Below, piece after piece: positions 15,444 to 17,921 of a DNA stretch of 17,921 nt. The position numbers and the translations under genes are program-made. Every line of letters starts with the position of its first letter. The stretch's first letter is position 1. This DNA is from CAYRIF01 sp964424205. Lineage in GTDB: Bacteria > Bacteroidota > Bacteroidia > Cytophagales > Cyclobacteriaceae. The notes beneath the pieces are model-generated. The model ran no database searches. It was not told the DNA's origin and saw only the letters and a list, made by a program, of their open reading frames with translations. The stretch is from contig CAYRIF010000045.1 in NCBI GenBank assembly GCA_964424205.1, forward strand, positions 1-17,921. Direction: 5' to 3'.

Positions 15444-17843
15444 CTAAAATTTAAAATTATAGGTTACTGAAGGGATGAGGCTAAACAAATAGGTTTTTAT
15501 TGCTCCTGGTCTTCTAGTCAAATCAGGTCCATCTTGCTCAGAATTATAGTTTATATCATTGTTAACGATATCTTCGAAGGTGATGCTGAACGTATTTTTT
15601 CTAGCATAGGCATTGTAAATTGAAAAATTCCAACTTCCATGCCACCTTCTTTTCCTTTTGTTTTTTCCTTCCAAATTTGCTGAAAGGTCTAAGCGGTGAT
15701 AGGCAGGCATTCGGTCTGCGTTTCTACGTCGATCATCATAGTATGGAATGGATTTTCTGTCAACCATATACCTGCCTACCGGAAAGGATACTGCTGAGCC
15801 TGTAGTGTATACCCAATTTGCTGAAAGTGTTAATCGTTCACTTAGTTCATGGGACAGTACCAAAGAGATGTCGTGTGTTTTGTCATACCGGGCATGATAG
15901 GCATTTCCGTCACTGATGCCGGGAATTTTTCGTTCGGTATTTGACCAGGTATAGCCAAGCCATCCAGTGGTTTTTCCAATATTCTTTTTGACTAAAAATT
16001 CAGCGCCATACGACCAGCCCTTTCCCCCCAGTATTTCTGTTTCTATATTATTATTTAGTAAAATTTCTGCCCCTGGTTTGAAATCAATAATGTTATCAAT
16101 CCACTTGTAGTAAAGTTCAACAGAAGTTTCAAAAGTATTGTCTTTGAAATTTCTGAAGTAACCCACTGCAATTTGATCTCCAATCATTGGTTTTACATAG
16201 TTATCGGCTGGGATCCACCTGTCGATGGGTAATCCGGCGGTTGAATTTGACGCAATTTGAATGTATTGTCGGGTTCTATTGTAAGAGAATTTTAAGGAAC
16301 TTGTTTTGTTTAGTAAATATCGAGCTGATAATCTAGGCTCAAAACCACTATAAATGTTTATCTTCTTTAGACTTTTATAAGCAACTGAATCTATAATGCT
16401 TTCATCCGTTTTGGGAATACCCTCTTCATATATAAAGACTTTTCCAGCACCAATATTCTCGAAAAGAGAAAATCGTAGCCCATATTGCAAGTGTAATTTA
16501 TCATTCACCTTATGCTCATTTCCTATATATACTGCCTGTTCAATAGCATATTTTTTGTCTAATGTAAAGTCAGTAAAGACAGAATTATCACCGGGAGTAA
16601 TTGTGGCAGGAGAAAAGCGATGCACAATAGTATTTGACCCAAAAGTTAATGTGTTTTCAGGGTTGATGAAATATGTAAAATCTAGCTTTCCACCAACTTC
16701 TTGCAGGTTAGATTTCCATTCAAAATTTTGAGCGCCATTTTCTATTTTAAAACCGTAGTCAAACTTGCTATAGAGGATGGTAGTATTGAGAAAAAGCCTA
16801 TCATTGAAGAGGTGATTCCACCGAAATGTTGTGGTAGCATTTCCCCAGTTTAGTCCAAAAGTATTATCAAAATTAAACACATCACGTCCAAAATAACCGG
16901 ATACGAAAATTCTGTTTTTATCATCAAACCTATAATTGGCTTTGGCATTTAAATCATAAAAGTATAATACATTTTTGTTAATGTCATCATTGGGTGAAAG
17001 TCTCAAAAACATGTCTGCATAAGTTCTTCGGGCAGAAATAATGAAGGAAGAGGTGTCTTTTACGATGGGACCTTCCACTGTTAATCTGCTCGAAACAGTA
17101 CCTATTCCCCCTGACATACTAAATTGCTGATTGTTCCCTTCCTTCATCTGAATATCAAGAATAGAAGATATCCGACCACCAAATTTTGCTGGAATTCCAC
17201 CTTTATAAATTTCTACATTCTTGATAGCATCTGAATTAAATACAGAAAAGAAACCCATGAAATGTGAGGCGTTGTAAACGGTAGCTTCATCTAGTAAAAT
17301 TAAATTCTGATCGGCAGAACCACCTCTCACAAATAGCCCAGTTGTTCCTTCTCCGGCGGACTGGATGCCAGGAAGCATTTGTAGGCTTTTGATTAAATCA
17401 ATTTCGCCAAATAGGGCAGGCATGGATTTTATTTTTTCTATACTTAGGTTTTCACGACTCATTTTTATATCTGTGACATTTGCTTCTGGTCGTTCCGCGT
17501 TTATAATCACTGCTTCAAGCGCCTTAGTTGCGGATTTAAGGGCAATGTTTTTTTTCTGATTAGCGGACAGCGAGATTTCTTCAGAGATGGTTTGATAACT
17601 AATAAATGAATAGTTGACAGTGTACACTCCTTTGGGTATAGTAATGGAATAAAAGCCATAGGCGTTTGTGACGGCACCAGTGCCAGGAAGTTCATTGATG
17701 GTCACTGTTGCTCCAATCATTTCTTCTCCTGTTGCCGCATCTTTAATATATCCGCTTACCGTGTATTTTTCTTGCGTGAAAGCATTTTGGGCAAAAGCAC
17801 AGACAATAAATAATACAAAAGCCGAAAGGTATTTTCTTTTCAT
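15444..17843 (-). CDS. TonB-dependent receptor with carboxypeptidase-regulatory-like domain
   Basis: Outer-membrane receptor of 799 residues. The ATG at 17843 opens a signal peptide (MKRKYLSAFVLFIVCAFAQNAFTQ). A carboxypeptidase-D-regulatory-like domain follows at about 25-105 (VSGYIKDAATGEEMIGATV, TNAYGFYSITIPKG). The plug domain at about 125-232 shows LPGIQSAGEGTTGLFVRGG, NLILLDEATVYNASH and VEIYKGGIPAKFGGRISS. The remainder is a barrel of the shorter, non-SusC kind, ending in YNFKF with a C-terminal Phe. It is the first gene of a two-gene operon with the DUF4249 lipoprotein. The ligand is not indicated; this receptor type has been linked to varied substrates and should not be called a siderophore receptor without more evidence. 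The promoter is probably within 17844-17921 but no motif stands out there. Confidence 0.93.
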   Translation of the reverse strand: MKRKYLSAFVLFIVCAFAQNAFTQEKYTVSGYIKDAATGEEMIGATVTINELPGTGAVTNAYGFYSITIPKGVYTVNYSFISYQTISEEISLSANQKKNIALKSATKALEAVIINAERPEANVTDIKMSRENLSIEKIKSMPALFGEIDLIKSLQMLPGIQSAGEGTTGLFVRGGSADQNLILLDEATVYNASHFMGFFSVFNSDAIKNVEIYKGGIPAKFGGRISSILDIQMKEGNNQQFSMSGGIGTVSSRLTVEGPIVKDTSSFIISARRTYADMFLRLSPNDDINKNVLYFYDLNAKANYRFDDKNRIFVSGYFGRDVFNFDNTFGLNWGNATTTFRWNHLFNDRLFLNTTILYSKFDYGFKIENGAQNFEWKSNLQEVGGKLDFTYFINPENTLTFGSNTIVHRFSPATITPGDNSVFTDFTLDKKYAIEQAVYIGNEHKVNDKLHLQYGLRFSLFENIGAGKVFIYEEGIPKTDESIIDSVAYKSLKKINIYSGFEPRLSARYLLNKTSSLKFSYNRTRQYIQIASNSTAGLPIDRWIPADNYVKPMIGDQIAVGYFRNFKDNTFETSVELYYKWIDNIIDFKPGAEILLNNNIETEILGGKGWSYGAEFLVKKNIGKTTGWLGYTWSNTERKIPGISDGNAYHARYDKTHDISLVLSHELSERLTLSANWVYTTGSAVSFPVGRYMVDRKSIPYYDDRRRNADRMPAYHRLDLSANLEGKNKRKRRWHGSWNFSIYNAYARKNTFSITFEDIVNNDINYNSEQDGPDLTRRPGAIKTYLFSLIPSVTYNFKF

Positions 17844-17921
17844 GGATTGATTAATGGTTAGTTTTTAATTATACCATTTTAATTTTAAAATGACGTATAA
17901 ATAATCTGAATTATTTTTTGT

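Noticed and set aside
15620..17559. Several short plus-strand frames opposite the TonB-dependent receptor
   Set aside because: They overlap a well-supported receptor gene on the minus strand and show no recognisable features.

Overview
The window looks like part of a Bacteroidota chromosome, probably from a Cytophagales-type lineage. The DNA is AT-rich. It carries type IX secretion (T9SS) proteins of the gliding/adhesion kind, a SusC/SusD outer-membrane pair, a second TonB-dependent receptor paired with a DUF4249 lipoprotein, and starts with poor Shine-Dalgarno sequences. The genus cannot be fixed from sequence alone. One 100-base run of N (4354-4453) marks an assembly gap.

Left part (1-430): a repeat-derived miniature element (about 48-292), two REP-like hairpin units in tandem (295-364), and a terminator for the leftward operon (376-404).

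Leftward operon (8118 to 430): a very large secreted multi-domain surface protein (adhesin-like, with a type B T9SS sorting domain at its C-terminus), then a PorP/SprF-family outer-membrane protein, then a TPR/beta-propeller/OmpA protein. The gaps are 43 and about 39 bases with the preferred starts. This is the cargo plus dedicated SprF-like partner plus OmpA-type anchor arrangement common in gliding and adhesive Bacteroidota. The N-run lies inside a near-identical repeat of the adhesin and breaks its frame artificially.

Middle (8142-9674): the adhesin promoter region, then a wrecked IS66-family insertion sequence. It keeps both terminal inverted repeats (8426-8438 and 9277-9289) and pieces of the N- and C-terminal transposase coding sequence, but the catalytic core is gone. 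A second, inverted copy of the miniature element (8875-9111) sits exactly where the core is missing. About 385 bases without a gene follow.

Right part: a rightward SusC/SusD pair (9675-14399) that ends in a clear terminator, and a leftward operon of a TonB-dependent receptor and a DUF4249 lipoprotein (17843-14620). In the convergent space lies a leftward tRNA-Pro-like gene (14480-14568). Its D loop is interrupted by an 18-base palindrome and its anticodon reads AGG, which is unusual for bacteria. A palindrome of the same family is present in one of the two miniature elements and is lost from the other. The most unusual signals in the window are therefore small: short palindromes and hairpin repeats acting on a tRNA gene and on an already mobile repeat.
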